From Cladorrhinum sp. PSN259 (lineage: Eukaryota; Ascomycota; Sordariomycetes; Sordariales; Podosporaceae), in the NCBI GenBank assembly GCA_033725935.1, contig MU867060.1:62001-126000 (forward strand): 64,000 bases of DNA. The letters are read 5' to 3'. The position numbers and the translations under genes are program-made. The notes under the pieces were generated by a model. It did not search any database. It was not told the DNA's origin and saw only the letters and a list, made by a program, of their open reading frames with translations. Shown piece after piece: positions 26,180 to 39,024 of the stretch. Position 1 is the stretch's first letter; the number at the start of each line of letters is the position of its first letter.

Positions 26180-27108
26180 GTGGAGTCACCCTGCGGGTGC
26201 TTGCCTGTGAGTATGCAGATGCGTGTGACATTTGAGATATCAAAAAATGAACAAGTACTGGCCATCCCCTATTAGGAGCGTAGTTGCAATGCACAGAAGC
26301 AGGTTTCCGTTCAGAAGACGACAAAACATTGAATGGATCCCAAAGACTATTGCAGCTACCTGTCGACATGCATGTTTCTGATTGGTTTCCTCCACCTAGT
26401 TTGAAGCCACAGAAATCCCAGTAAAAGGATACGCTCTCAATATCTTTAAAGATGTATTGATTTGGGGTGAATGGATACATGTTTGGGACTTGCAGATGCA
26501 TCTACGAAGAAAAGAACCCGGGGAACCCCCCGAGTTTTGTGTGACTTTATTTTTGCCACGGGATCTGACGGATGCCGGAAATGTCCAAACATAAAAATGT
26601 GGAGGAGGAGCAAGAAAGTCACTGATAAATGGACATTTCATCTCCAGACTTTTGCTCCGGAGAATATCGAATATCCACCCCACCCAAGCACCCCACCCGC
26701 TCTCCCGTTCAGAAAGGCAGAGAAGAAACATGACGAGTGACAAAGTAAGTTGAACGTAGAGCGAAATACCTTTCTCAATCCAGAATCATTCCTCGTTTAT
26801 CAGAACGCTTGATGGCAGTCATGAGTTATAACTGATCGTTGTTTGCGCAGCTACTCACTCACATGGATGTTCTTTCAACCTATCCCGATGTTGAGTTGTT
26901 TATGGGAAGGACGCGAAGTTATACTGCTTACCGTCAGAGATACGGGATTGGGTTGTGATTCAGCATTTAAGAACGGGTCTAAGTATGTGGATCCACGATG
27001 GAAGTCGCGGAAATAAGTAAAACTTTTTGATGATGACTGACGGAATTTGATATTGTCGGTTTCCATACCAAGAACAATTGGTAGGGATACTTCCAAGAAA
27101 AAGTTTGT

Positions 27109-27143
<35 letters not shown>

Positions 27144-29688
27144 CTTTATGCTTGGTGCTTGATGCGCGTCGGGAGAAAACGACCAAGATTGGGCACTCGA
27201 AAGAAAAAGCCCCAAATTACCGTACCTGTGGTCGTTGTGTGTGTGCTGTTGGTTGCCGACGGGCCGGGTATTGCAAGGCAGTGAAATAAGTCTTGTTGTC
27301 CCCTTGCAGTAATTAATTTTTTGCTCCCAGTCAGCCTGCTGTTCAAGTTCATGGTCCTGAATCCACTGAAAGTAAGTTCGCTTGTTCAATTTTGGAAGTT
27401 CGCTGTGGAGGGATTTTTTTTCAATATTGATTGGATCGCTGATGATGACATCTTTATCTTGTGTTCAGCCGCAAAAATTTCCGTTTCTGGGCGATTTTTG
27501 GAAAACGATCTGAGACTTTCAGCCGTTTTTTGCCTGTCTTAAAAAGATTCAAGATCCCTGCCATTCCTGGATATGCGCCTCAATTTCCGAACGTCAATGC
27601 CTGTGATGATGGACGTTTGGAACTTGGTACCGGCTGAGGGATGTTAGGGTTGGGTGTGCAATGGGTACGACTCTGTGGTTCGACGTGTTTCATGCAGAGT
27701 CAGTCCAAGATGTCCATATGAGCACTTTATGTTTTACTTTTACGTGTATCGGGAATTTCGGATCGAGGTTGTCAGACTCCGAATGTAGGATTCGTACTGA
27801 TGATGATGCTGATATACCACCAACGAGAGGGAGGTTATAACACGGCTCTGATAAGTTTATCAAGCACGACGCGAACAAGAAAACAATGGGACGCGTCTCA
27901 GTGGTGGCGAATAGGAAGAGAGGAGGGATGACATTGAACCACGGATGTCAGTCACCTCTCCCTTCCTTGTGCACCAATTGCAACTTTGCAACCTGCGCGC
28001 ATCACATCACGACCATGCTTGGATGCTGTGTTTGTGGTGTTGTCGATATCCTTGAATGGGCTGGCTGAGAAAGCCGCACACTTTACCACTTGCAAACGCA
28101 GACCCCTGAACCCTGCACTTCGCTTGCTTCTTGGCCATCAGGTACGGAGCGGCTAGCTGTTTGGGGTCAAGACAGCACAGTGTTTGAAGACGATTCTCTC
28201 TTTCATCTTGCTGCATCAACTGCCAGTGATCTGCAAACCACCGGCAACCCTGCATGTCAAGAGGAGGATCCGAGCCAGGGAGGGGCATTGCGGAAACATC
28301 AGACGGTGAGTCCGGATGCCGAATTGGATTAGAATGGTGAAGGGGAGGAGAAGAAGAAGAGAGAAAGTTTGAGTCTTGTGGTTGATACTTGAAAAGCGCA
28401 AGAGTCCGGCTAAGGCCCAATTTATGGCCTCCCACTGTGTGTGATGCCGCACCCTATCACAGAGAATCTGGGCAACATTGGCTTTAGATTGTGAGACGTC
28501 CATCGTCCCCATGTAACCACTGATTGATAGTTGGAAGGGCCAAGACGAAACAACACGAAGTGAAGTGGTAGAGAGATGTCTGACCAGGCCTTGGTGTTGC
28601 TAGGTCGAGTTGTTGAAGAACAATGCAAATGCTGTCTGTCATTGGAATGTTGGAAGTGTTTGGTGGAAGCGTACAAGAGACAAAAGGGGAATTAAAGGGT
28701 CATGTCAATCCAGGCTTGGTGCGTAGCAGAAGTACCCGCAATTCACGGTGCTCCGAGGCGCTAGGTAAGAACCACTTGTCCATTCAATTGTGAACCTGAA
28801 AGTGTTCGCACTGGGCTGAGAAACGAGGAGCCTTGGAAAGTGGATGAGAAGTGGGTGAGAGTGGGAGCAGAGAGACCACATGCCGTGTTCTGCACCGGGG
28901 TGCATCTCATGCAATCTCCAATTCGCACCGCCCAAAACAATCACCACCACCACACCAGGTGCGAAATGCAAAGTTGAACTTGTCCCTTCAACGACGGCAA
29001 AAGAAGAGACAATTGAGACCGAAACTCCTCCCTACAGAACACACCCGACTCATCTCGGCGTGCCCCGAGTCTACCCCCTTGGTTCGCTGTTTAGGGCGCA
29101 TTGTTCTGCGGCTGCGGCGCAAGTAAACAAGCTCCCCCCAGGACCAGCCCTTGGTACCGTCTGACCCCAATCATCCCCTTCCATCTCAGGGACGGGACCC
29201 AATTGCCCCCAAAGTCGAGCGCGTCGCTAGGTCGGTCGCCAACACCAAGCAGGACAACCTAAATCCACCACAAGCAACTACCCACTGCACCACAGAGTGC
29301 ACCTGCACCTGCACACCTGCAAGTTGACGCAAAGCAGGGTCTCCTGACGGAATTTTCAATCTCCATATCATTGACTTGTGCGATTGACAGCGATTCCTGG
29401 TGCGTTGTTGCAAAGCGCTGTTTTGAAACTTGGAGCCTTTTTTTTTTTTTTTTTCCATTGTCCCCTTCTGCAATCTGAGAGCCCAGGCCAAGGGCCCGCC
29501 GACCGCGGCTTCCTGCCTTCGCAACACAGTCCCGCCTCCGCCTCATTTCGGCTGGCTGGGAACTACATCTGGGAAATCCAAACCAAAACATCGGGACTCA
29601 CAGAGGGCATCTCTGCTGCTGGGCTGCATCGTACCTATCAGCGACCGCCGTCCTCTGCGAGTAGGCATTGGAATTGGCTCAGCAGAAA
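26180..29688. other. intergenic: GWT1 trailer and kinase upstream region
   Basis: 3.5 kb with no supportable gene. It holds an 11-copy ATG/GAT trinucleotide repeat (27111-27143) and a run of about 18 T near 29437-29454, a few hundred bases before the kinase start, probably within the kinase promoter or leader. Confidence 0.55.
27111..27143. repeat. (ATG)11 trinucleotide microsatellite
   Basis: Eleven perfect ATG units. Frames through it encode only poly-Asp, poly-Met or poly-His tracts and are not genes. Likely length-polymorphic between strains. Confidence 0.95.
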
Positions 29689-32600
29689 ATGTCTGGTGCC
29701 ATCCAGACGGCGCCGCATCACCCGACGTCAGTTTCCGCCCTCCACACGCCGCCCCTGAATTCTGCATCTCAATCATCTGGGGCAGGATATTATGCAAACC
29801 AGCAACAACATCAACACCAGCACCAACTCCACCCGGTAACGTCTCCCTCGAGATCGGTATCCGCATCCTCCTCTTCACGTCGCTATCACCAGCAGCAGCA
29901 GGAGCAGCAGCAGTATCAGCATCAGCACCAGCCTGAACGCGGCTCCCCAATGAGCTCTCGCGCTGCCGGTGTTTCGCCTGTGCCTGTCCCCGTCCTCGTC
30001 GACACTCCCGCATCTCCAGGCCAGCACTCCACCACATCAGAGCGAAGGCGAAATAACGTCGATAATAACATGCCTACCGCCGTCCCTCCGAGAACGTCGA
30101 GCTCTCGTCGCGCCCAGAACAGCGAGCGTAGTACCGAGTCATCATCTCGTCGGCCACATGGCGACTCTAGCCGCGATACAAACGGCAGGATACACCCGGC
30201 CGACGAAACTTCCACCCAGAGCTCCCGAAGTCGTCGAGATCATCAAGCAAACGCCTCACACGATGCCCGAACAAACTCCTCGGTACCACCCCCGGTTCGC
30301 TCACCGCCTACAAGCTCAACCGCAGGCAAGGGTCCAACGAGAGAGCCAAGTGAAATACTCAATAGCATATTGATCTCGCAGCCTGAGGTTGATATTGAAC
30401 GCGAGAGAGAAAGGTTGGCGCAAGCCCAACCGCATCAGGTGGAAACTGCCCACGACGAGGAGGCTGCACCGCCTCCAGTAGTAGCGCCTGCACACCACGG
30501 CGAAGAAGCGAGGCGCGGTGGTCGGAGTCGCCATGATCACTCAAAAAGAGAGAAGCAGACAAAATTCGGCGAGTACATTTTGGGCAACACCATTGGTGAA
30601 GGTGAATTTGGCAAGGTGAAGCTTGGGTGGAAACAGGAAGGAGGCGTTCAGGTACGTTAAACCTCTCTTTCAACTCACTTTCTTTTTGAGTTTCCACTGA
30701 CTGAATATGCCTTTCAGGTGGCTATCAAACTTATCAAGAAGGACCAGTTGGGCAGCAACCCTTCCCGCATGGCCAAGATTATGCGCGAAGTGGCCATTTT
30801 GAAGCAGCTTACCCACCCGAACATTGTCCGGCTGCACAAGATGGAGGAGTCTGAACGTCATTACGGCATTGTCTTGGAGTATGCGTCCGGAGGCGAGTTG
30901 TTCGACTACATCCTTAATCACCGCTATCTCAAGGACAACGCCGCTCGGAGACTTTTCGCCCAGCTTGTTTCCGGCGTGGGCTATCTACATAAGAAGGGTA
31001 TCGTGCACCGTGATCTTAAACTGGAGAATCTTCTGCTGGATCGGAATCGAAACATCATTATCACAGATTTTGGGTTCGCCAATACTTTCGACCCCATGGA
31101 AGAGTTGACTGACGATGAAGAGCTTAACCTGACTGATCGAGAGTTTGTCAAGCGCATGGGGTTGGATAAAGTTAAGCCAAATGGTTCAAGAAAGGGTGAC
31201 TTGATGCAAACTAGCTGTGGCAGTCCTTGCTACGCAGCCCCGGAGCTTGTCGTCAGCGACTCATTATACACAGGCAGAAAGGTAGACGTCTGGAGTTGTG
31301 GTGTTATACTGGTAAGCAGACAGCATTTGTGCGAGAGACGTTTCTGCACCCCACTGACCAGTTCCCTACTTCTAGTATGCCATGCTGGCTGGATATCTCC
31401 CATTCGATGACGACCCGGCAAACCCCGAGGGCGACAACATCAACCTTCTTTACAAGTACATTGTCAACACTCCTCTCACATTCCCCGAATACGTCACTCC
31501 TCATGCTCGCGATCTACTTAGAAGGATACTCGTGCCCAACCCGCGAAAGCGAGCCGACTTGTTCGAGGTTGCCCGTCACAGCTGGCTGAGTGAATATGCC
31601 CATGTCGTCGAGTTTATCACCTCTAGCACCACAACCCCCGGTGAGATTCAGAATACAACAGTGCCCGCAGAGGATGATTCCCCGGGTATTGCCCGGAGCG
31701 CCTCCGTTCGCGAGACATCCAGGAAGACGACTGTGCCAACACCCATCGGCGGTCTTGCCAGCAAGCAGGGAACTATTGACGCTGATGCTGAGGCAGCAGC
31801 GTACGCAAAGCAGCAAAAGGACAACAAGCGCCGTACGGTGCAGGTGGAGTATGTTGCACCCAATACGACGACAACACGCGGGGAGCCTGCAAGCACACAG
31901 CAGTCCGGTGGACGTACAAGAACTCGCTCGGGCAGTAGGGGTCCGGTCGAGGTTGGCGATCAACGCCCTGGCTCCTCTTCTTCACACCAAGACAAGCCGC
32001 TACCACGGGATCCTCCTTCTGCTTCGAAAGATGCACATGGTAAGGCTGGGACGTCTTCAAGGAGGCCGCCAAGCGCCCACCGCAATGTCAGCTCGACGGC
32101 TTCTGCTGTACGGGCTGGTCGTGATGCTCGTGCTGTATCGGACGCTGCATTCTTTGCACCCGGTGCACCTGGGGCTCCTGCCTTCAATGCCAGACCCACT
32201 ACTGGCAACTCAATGCAATCCAACGGCTCCAGGGGTGGTAATAGGTCCTCGTACGCCCAACCTGCACCACCCGAGCTGGCCGACACTAATGCGCAGGGAA
32301 GAATCCAGCAGCCGCCCAGCAGGGGCAAGGGATCTTACGGAATACCTGCGAGCGCCTCCGCCGAACAACAAAACATCGACTATGGACGGCCCAGCATCAG
32401 TGCCATCCCACCCAAGTTTGCGCGGGTATCTGGCTTTGAGGGCCCAGGCTCTGGCGCGAGCGTCAGCGGAGGTTCGGCTCCAGAGGCCAAGGGTCACAAG
32501 AGATCAAGCACCATGGGCGAGCTTAGTGGCAAGCTCTTTGGCCGGAGCGGTTCTCTGTTCGGTGGTAGAAAGAAGCGACAGGATCAAGTACTTCAGCAGG

Positions 32601-33382
32601 AGAAGAACAAGAAGTATCCACCGGTTAGCATGAACAACTCATCGATTCAGGGCGACGAACCTAGGGCGTCAATGGATTCCAAACGGTCACGACGATCCTT
32701 CTCGTTGGGACTTGGCAACAAGAGGTCTGGCAGTATCTCGGGCTCACAAAACTCGCAGCCAGAGAAGACCAACAGACGATTCTCCTTCATGCCGACATCT
32801 TTCTCATTCAAGGCGATCGGTATCGGTAAGGACGAGCCAACGCCCGCACTTGACTCGCAACAGGATCTTCCCATTCAGGAACCCTCAACCGCGGACCAGT
32901 ACGGACGCTATCCTGATCAAGACATCGGAAGGGATCATGTGGATGCGGCAACAATTGATGGAATGTACTCCCAATTGCACGAACCCCAGACCTCGGCCGA
33001 TCGCCACGGGCGTCAGCAACAACACCAGCAGCAGGGCTATGGGGGTCGGCCCTCTGGTGTTGAGGGTTACATGCCACAGTCGATGCTCAATAGCGGCACA
33101 GGCTCTGAAGCTTCTATTGACAATAGCAACGGCGTGAAGAGACCGGCCGGGTCGGCCCCTCAGCTTCCGATGCCTGGCCAAGACGGAGCATACGACGGTC
33201 GCAGGGTTGCTAGTGGCGGCCGCGGGCGAGGTGTTCTACAAAAGAACAAACGATTCGTTGATGCTTGGGATACTGATTCATATTCGCGCGGTCATGATCA
33301 TTCCGGAAGCAGCGGCCCGGCTAGGAAGGTTATGGACTTTTTCCGAAGGAGGAGCAAGGCTAGAGCGGGTGATTTGAACTGA
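29689..33382 (+). CDS. Kin4/Frk1-type serine/threonine kinase (KfsA homologue)
   Basis: Exons 29689-30651, 30718-31311 and 31376-33382, with 66- and 64-bp phase-0 introns, give 1187 residues. A disordered Ser/Gln/His-rich N-terminus (about 1-290) precedes a complete kinase domain at about 296-589: glycine loop [15 protein letters not shown] lysine (K325), HRDLKLEN (Asp420), DFG (Asp438) and APE. The long acidic insert between DFG and the activation segment ([12 protein letters not shown]..., then [19 protein letters not shown]) and the end of the lobe ([18 protein letters not shown]) are characteristic of Kin4/Frk1. The C-terminal 600 residues are low-complexity and Ser/Arg/Gly-rich. In budding yeast Kin4 enforces the spindle-position checkpoint; in Aspergillus the homologue KfsA tunes septation and conidiation. 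A similar role at the septum or spindle pole is inferred. The frame is open a few codons 5' of the start, but only with a TTG. Confidence 0.92.
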
Positions 33383-34840
33383 GGCGATTGTAAGAGTCTT
33401 GGAAGTGGGAAGGAGGCCTGCTTGAGGTCAGGAACCTCGTGTTGTTTAGAGAGCACTCGACACCCGCATTTCTTGTACTCACTTGTTTTCGAACCGCATA
33501 TATCTCTGTCATGTATTTGTTGGTGTCTATGCCTGCTCCACGAAGACAAAACTCATGGGTTTTAGCATGGATCGGATTTATTTCTCTTTCTTTTTTCTTT
33601 CAAACTGGAAGGGAGGTGGTGGCGGGGGTCAAGTGTTTTATTTTTGTACGGATGAAAGGATGATTGTCTGATTGATTGATACCTATTTTAACTCTCTCTC
33701 ATACACACAACTCTAAAGTTTTCTTTTCGCACCTAAGCCTTTCTCTTCTCAGACTGGTTATGTATTTGTCTTTGCCTCCACTTTCTTGTCATTTGTCTTG
33801 TCTTTTCTTTTCAGAAAGGGGGGAAAGAGTGTTTATACCATCATATACAAATCTCCGCTTCAGAGGGACAACCAAACAGATGGGGCATTTTCTTGTTTTC
33901 ACAAGAGGACGAGTAGGTTTGTGGAAGAGGAGGAATTCAGGAGAGCATTGCCCGGGGGTGGAAAAAGGAGGGGGGGGGGTTCGTCGTTTCTTTCTCTACT
34001 TTATTTTAGTCATATATTCTATATTTGCTGTCTGAAGCAAAATGGTACAATTTGTAATAGCATGAGGAGGAGAACAAGAGGGCAAGAAAGAAAGGAGTGT
34101 AGGGATAGAGGGAGGGGGATTAAGTGCGAATGAGGAAATCATAGAGTGTTAGCGAGATGAATATAGGAAAGTTCATCGTGTAAAAGATGAAATCAATAAA
34201 TATGCTAGTGAGAAGAACCCTTCTTCCTTCGTGGGCCTTTTTTTTATGCGATCCGGATGTGACGACGGTTTTGTGTAGTAAGGTCACTGCAACTAGGTAT
34301 GCATCGGCGCGCCCTATAATTCCCAGAACTCACTCAACTCAGGCTTGCCATACATAATGAAGTGTGTGATTTATTTCTTTCTCTCATGAAAAAAAATAAA
34401 TTATAAGGGTTACATTGGATGGACAGAATCAATCCCAATAAAGTTTCGACCAGAATCCTTTCTTTCAACTCTTGCTTGCTACATCATACCGATCCCAACC
34501 GACGTAAAAAAAATATAAAAAAAAACCTTAACAAAACACCCATACAGCCAAAATCCCATATAACTCCCTTCCCTCCCTCTTTCCTCTTTCTTTCTTCCAA
34601 AGAGAGTCAAGAAAAGGATGAAACAAGAGACTGAATCGAACAGAGCAAAAAAAGATGAGATAACAAAAAGTTTTCTAGTTCCTTCCCACCCCTCTTCAGC
34701 TTTAAAAACATGTAAAGAGTGTTAAAGGAGACCATCAGAACATAGACAATTGTATGTTATGTTGTGGATAAAATGGCAAGAACTTATTCATCATCAAGCC
34801 TACCAATTGCCCCCAACAACAACGCCACAAACTTTTCCTC
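33383..34840. other. convergent intergenic region with T-, A- and G-rich tracts
   Basis: This lies between the convergent 3' ends of the kinase and PPP4R2 genes. It is rich in T and A runs, with a G9 tract at about 33971-33979. An AATAAA-type signal at about 34195-34200 could serve the kinase transcript. No gene is visible. Confidence 0.5.
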
Positions 34841-36642
34841 CTAGATTTCCTCTTCTGTTTTGGTCTTGTTTGACTTATTCTCTTGCTCATTTCCTCCTTC
34901 CTTCTTTTCGCCGCCGTCCTCCTCCTTCGCCTCCTCCTCCCTAGTTTTGATCTTCTCGCGATCAGATGATATTGGGTGGTCTTTGGCGGCAGCCTCCTCG
35001 TCTCTAGTCTTCTCGGGCGCCGGAGGCGAATCCTCCAATACCAAATCACCTTCTGCGTCTAGTTTTGGTTTTTCTTCTGCTTTTTGCGCTTCCGCCTCGG
35101 CAGCTTCTTCAGCGGAAGGTGTCTCATCCTCCTTAACCCTCTTACTAGCCGATCTGCCCTCCAAATCCTCTGTAGCTTCCCGCTTGGGGCTACGAGGAAT
35201 GACTTCCTCGATTTTGTCGGTGTTATTGGTGTTGTTGGCTTCCCTCGTTACAAGCTGTCGCTGCAGCTGTTGTTGACCGGCTTCAACGGCAGCCGTCTGG
35301 TCAGGCGGCCGCCCAACAGCGGCTTCCACGTTGATACCATGCACTTCTACGTGTCCATCACCAGCGGTGCCAACCATAAATGTTCCCGCACCTGCTGGCT
35401 GGGGGCCAGTATCTGCTGCGCCAATCTCTTCTGGTCCACGAGCGTGAGGCCGCTCTTCTTCCTCCTCATCCATGGGTGAGTCTTCGTCTTCCCCGGAAGC
35501 TGTGCCATTTGCTTGCTGCTGAGCTTGTATCTGAGCTTGCTGCTGCTGCCGTGCAAGTTGGCTCATGGGCACCACACCAGCACGCTGTTCCTGCCGCAGT
35601 AGCTCTCCCTGCGTGATACCCCGCTGGGCGAGCACTCCGCCCACACCTCCTGCGCCCGTGGAAGGGATGCCATTAACAGAGATGGAGACTGTCTCGATCC
35701 TGCCCATGCCATTCGGGCCTTCTATTGTCTCCGTACTTTCGGTACGTACACGACCGTCAAACTGGTGAGCTTGTTGTTGTTGTTGTTGGCGCTGCTGCTG
35801 TTGGAGATGCTGTTGAGGGTGGCTGGATAACGAGCCGCTGGCGGAGAGAGGAGAAGAGCTGCCCGCGTCGCTACCGGCGTCGCTGCTGCCTCCCTCACCG
35901 CCGTTCCGAGTGAGCCATGGTATCGGTGTCAAGAGCGCGCCCCCCAGAGCTTCGTCTGATCCAACTAGGATGCCCCCGCTGGAGATTGTAGTGGTGTTTA
36001 TCACTGAGCTGCCGCCGCCGCCTGCTCCGTTTGCCAGTAGCGACATGGCGCTCATGTCTGGAATCGCTGGTGGCAGCGGGTAGATGTTTGCGCCGCTGGT
36101 GACGTGCACCACTCGGTCGAGCGCATGGAGCCAGGGCACCACGTTTCTATAATGCTGCTTTGGTCGGAGGACGAGCTCGGCGAGGCGCTGAATTGTGTGG
36201 GGTGGATTTTCGGTGAAGTTTGTTTGGAGGACGCTCAGTATCTCTTCAAGCATGTCGGCGATGGGTTTGGGAAGTGTGCCGGCGGCGGCGACGGTGGGCT
36301 CTCCCGTGGTGGTGGAGGAGGGGACCACGGGCGGCGCGACCTCATTTTCCTTGTTTGTTTCTTGGGAAGAGGAAACATCTTGGGTCGGCTCTGAGGAAGG
36401 AAAGGGTGGTATAGGCGGGGGACTGTTCAGCTTAGGAATTGGAAACTCAGTGTTGGCGATTTTCTCGATTTGCGCAACGACTTGAGGCAGCAGGCCAGGC
36501 CAGCAGGAACTGATTGTTTCGCGATGATTGTTAGTAGCCTATGAGGTTAGACATGATGCAAAACTCACTAGTCCATGGAGCCATCCTCTGCGACCTTGGC
36601 TAGGACATTGTCAAGGTCCGTCTCAATATCCATCTCGGCCAT
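34841..36642 (-). CDS. protein phosphatase 4 core regulatory subunit R2 (PPP4R2/Psy4)
   Basis: Exon 1 is 36642-36569 and exon 2 is 36509-34841, joined across a 59-bp intron (GTGAGT donor, CTAAC branch, ATCAG acceptor) that splits a Tyr codon; the product is 580 residues. The PPP4R2 domain is at the N-terminus: LAKVAEDGSMDYSCWPGLLP crossing the splice, QIEKIANTEFPIP, then after a linker IQRLAELVLRPKQHY and VVPWLHALDRVVHV (about 131-161). The rest is disordered, with Gln-rich and acidic Glu/Lys-rich stretches and likely nuclear-localisation residues around SASKRVKED. This subunit targets PP4 catalytic subunit to substrates such as phosphorylated H2A during recovery from DNA damage. The first exon carries family-specific residues, so the two-exon model is well supported. 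It is convergent with the kinase and divergent from DGAT2. Confidence 0.92.
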
Positions 36643-37222
36643 GGTGATGGTGAATGGTGGGGTTTATCGGTTGTAGGTGCAGGTGTTTGGCTCGCAATTG
36701 GGACGTTTCGTTGATTCGCATTCCCCTACTGTAGGTGAACTGCTCGGTGAGACAACTGCAGCTAATGTTTCTGAATCCGCACTGTGGTAGGGTCCTGCTA
36801 AGGTACATGTAGAAGGTACCAACCCCACCAGAACGTCATCAACTAGGGTCTCTCGGCGGGCTCGGCTGCTCACGGCTACCGGCCTTGCGCTCCAGGCACC
36901 TTTGATGAACTACCAGCTGCGCCTCCCCTTGAATCATTCCACTCCCTTCTAGTCGCAAGCAAACGTCCAACTGAACAGGCTAGATATCGACCACGACACA
37001 GAGAACAATGATCGTGTTTTACGGGCGAACGAACAACCAAAGCCGCTGACGGCATGAATCGACCTAAACGAGGGCAATCGACGAAACCAAAGACCAATTT
37101 AACTTCGACGGGCTGAAATATATTCACCATCCTGCATTCCAGCTCCGAGTCCGTCGCGTATCCGCCCGTTTTTCCAAGATCCCAATAAATACACGTCTTC
37201 TTCACCCCCCAACTGGACCACC
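36643..37222. promoter_or_regulatory. divergent promoter region between PPP4R2 and DGAT2
   Basis: 580 bp between two divergent ATG codons, with no coding signal. GGTACC/GTACAT-like motifs occur around 36805-36820. Both transcripts must start within it, so regulatory sites are probably shared. Confidence 0.5.
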
Positions 37223-39024
37223 ATGTCTGTTCCGGGCGTTATCTCAGGTAAGAGCGTGTCCAGCAGTCCGTATTTCACTTCCCCGCCGGACAGAACAATG
37301 GAGCAAACCGATCAAGAGAAGATGGCATCCAACAAGAAGAAGAACGGGAAGAAGGGCCAGAAGAAGGCCGGGGCTGCTTCTGCTGGTGCAAAGACACAGC
37401 AAAACCAAAATGCGTTTCACCCCATTGACACGAACACAGCTTCCAACAACGCCATTGCCGGGGCTGCTGGACCGGCCACCAATGGCGCCACTCCTGTAGA
37501 GAGCCCCAAGACATTGAGCAAGAAGAATAGCACTGCTGTAAGTTTCTTCATTACCTCCAAGCACCGGTTCTCCTACTAACTCCCGGGAAGACCCTCGATG
37601 CTATCCAGTCCAAGAAAGCGGCCGTCATAGGCCAAAAGGCAGACTTTGCCGAGTCAACAGGAGATATCGCCGAGAAGGAGGCTGATGATCTCTCGGTCAA
37701 GTCGAGCTCCAAGGCAGTTCAGGTTAACGGTGTTCACGGCAACCTCGAGTCTTCCACCCAAACCAGCGAGCCAGGCACAAAGGAGAACGGCAACTCTAAG
37801 GAGAAGGATTCGGGAAGTCCTCACAATGTCACACAAAATGGGGATATGGATGGCGTGTTAAAGCATCGCAAGCCAAAGAAGGAAGGGGTCAAGGTCAAGC
37901 AAGTCCACTACAAGCCGTACCCTCCACTCATTGGAGTCCCCGATGAGCAGCTGGCAAGTCGGCAACGAGACCGAGAAAGAGCCTACAGACTCCGATCCGG
38001 GTCAATCAGGTTCGCCCCATGGAACATACCCTACCGGCGGCGGCTTCAGACGGTGGCAGTCGTGATCCACTGCCTCAGCATTGCCTCTACCGTCTCGTTC
38101 TTCTTCTTCCTCTGCGCCATCCCCCTTGTCTGGCCGCTTCTGATCCCTTACCTCTTGCATATGTTGCTGTCAAAGTCAGCTACAGACGGCAGGCTGAGGA
38201 TGCGTTCAGAGCGTTGGAGGCGTCTCCCCATCTGGAAACTGTTCGCCGAGTATTTTCCTGCCAAGCTGCACAAAACCCACGACCTCCCGCCCACACGCAA
38301 ATACATTTTTGGATACCACCCTCACGGAATCATCTCGCACGGAGCGTTTGCTGCTTTCGCTACTGAGGGTCTGGGGTTCTCGGAAAAGTTCCCCGGGATC
38401 ACGAATTCGCTTCTTACTTTGGATTCAAACTTTCGGATCCCGATCTATAGGGATTACATCCTTGCTTTTGGTATTCAGTCGGTATCGAAGGAGTCGATTA
38501 CTAATATTCTGACCACGGGTGGCCAGAATGGTGAAGGCATGGGCCGTGCGGTGACCATTGTGGTTGGTGGCGCGCGCGAATCGCTGGAAGCTGAACCGAA
38601 CACGATGAATTTGGTGTTGGCGGATCGTAAGGGGTTTGTGAAGGTAGCGATTCAGACGGGAGCGGACTTGGTCCCTGTTTTGGCGTTTGGAGAGAACGAT
38701 TTGTACGATCAGGTCAGTCCTAAGGATCACCCGTGGCTGGATAAGATACAGAAGTGGGCGTTGAGGACGCTGAAGTTTACGATGCCTTTTCTGCACGGAC
38801 GCGGAATATTCAATTATGATGTGGGGCTCATGCCTTATCGGAGGCCGTTGAATGTTGTTGTGGGGAGGCCGATAATGGTTGAGCAGAGAAAGGAAGGGGA
38901 GATTGAGAATGAGGAGGTTGAGAGGCTGCATAGAGAGTATGTGGGCGAGTTGGAGCGGATGTGGGAGGCGTATAAGGGGACATTTGCCGGGTCTAGGAAG
39001 GGTGAGATGAAGATTTTGAAGTGA
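37223..39024 (+). CDS. diacylglycerol O-acyltransferase, DGAT2/Dga1 family
   Basis: Exon 1 is 37223-37537 and exon 2 is 37609-39024, with a 71-bp phase-0 intron; 576 residues. The first 200 or so residues are hydrophilic and low-complexity (Lys/Gly/Ala/Asn-rich), an extension absent from short DGAT2 enzymes. Then come paired membrane segments (about 250-290) and the family motifs: AEYFPAKL (YFP at 320-322), YHPHGIISHG with the catalytic HPHG at 342-345, RKGFVKVAIQTGADLVPVLA followed by FGEN, and the C-terminal RPLNVVVGRPI. The enzyme makes triacylglycerol from diacylglycerol and acyl-CoA at the ER and lipid droplets. A GTAAGA...CAG pair 46 bases apart in exon 1 looks splice-like but would break the frame. 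The identification is firm; monoacylglycerol acyltransferase activity is the main alternative within the family. Confidence 0.94.

Noticed and set aside
27047..27289. Open frames through the ATG repeat
   Set aside because: They encode only poly-Asp, poly-Met or poly-His from the microsatellite, with no other protein-like content.
37253..37298. GTAAGA...CAG pair in DGAT2 exon 1
   Set aside because: It is only 46 bases, lacks a branch point, and removal would shift the frame and lose the link to exon 2.
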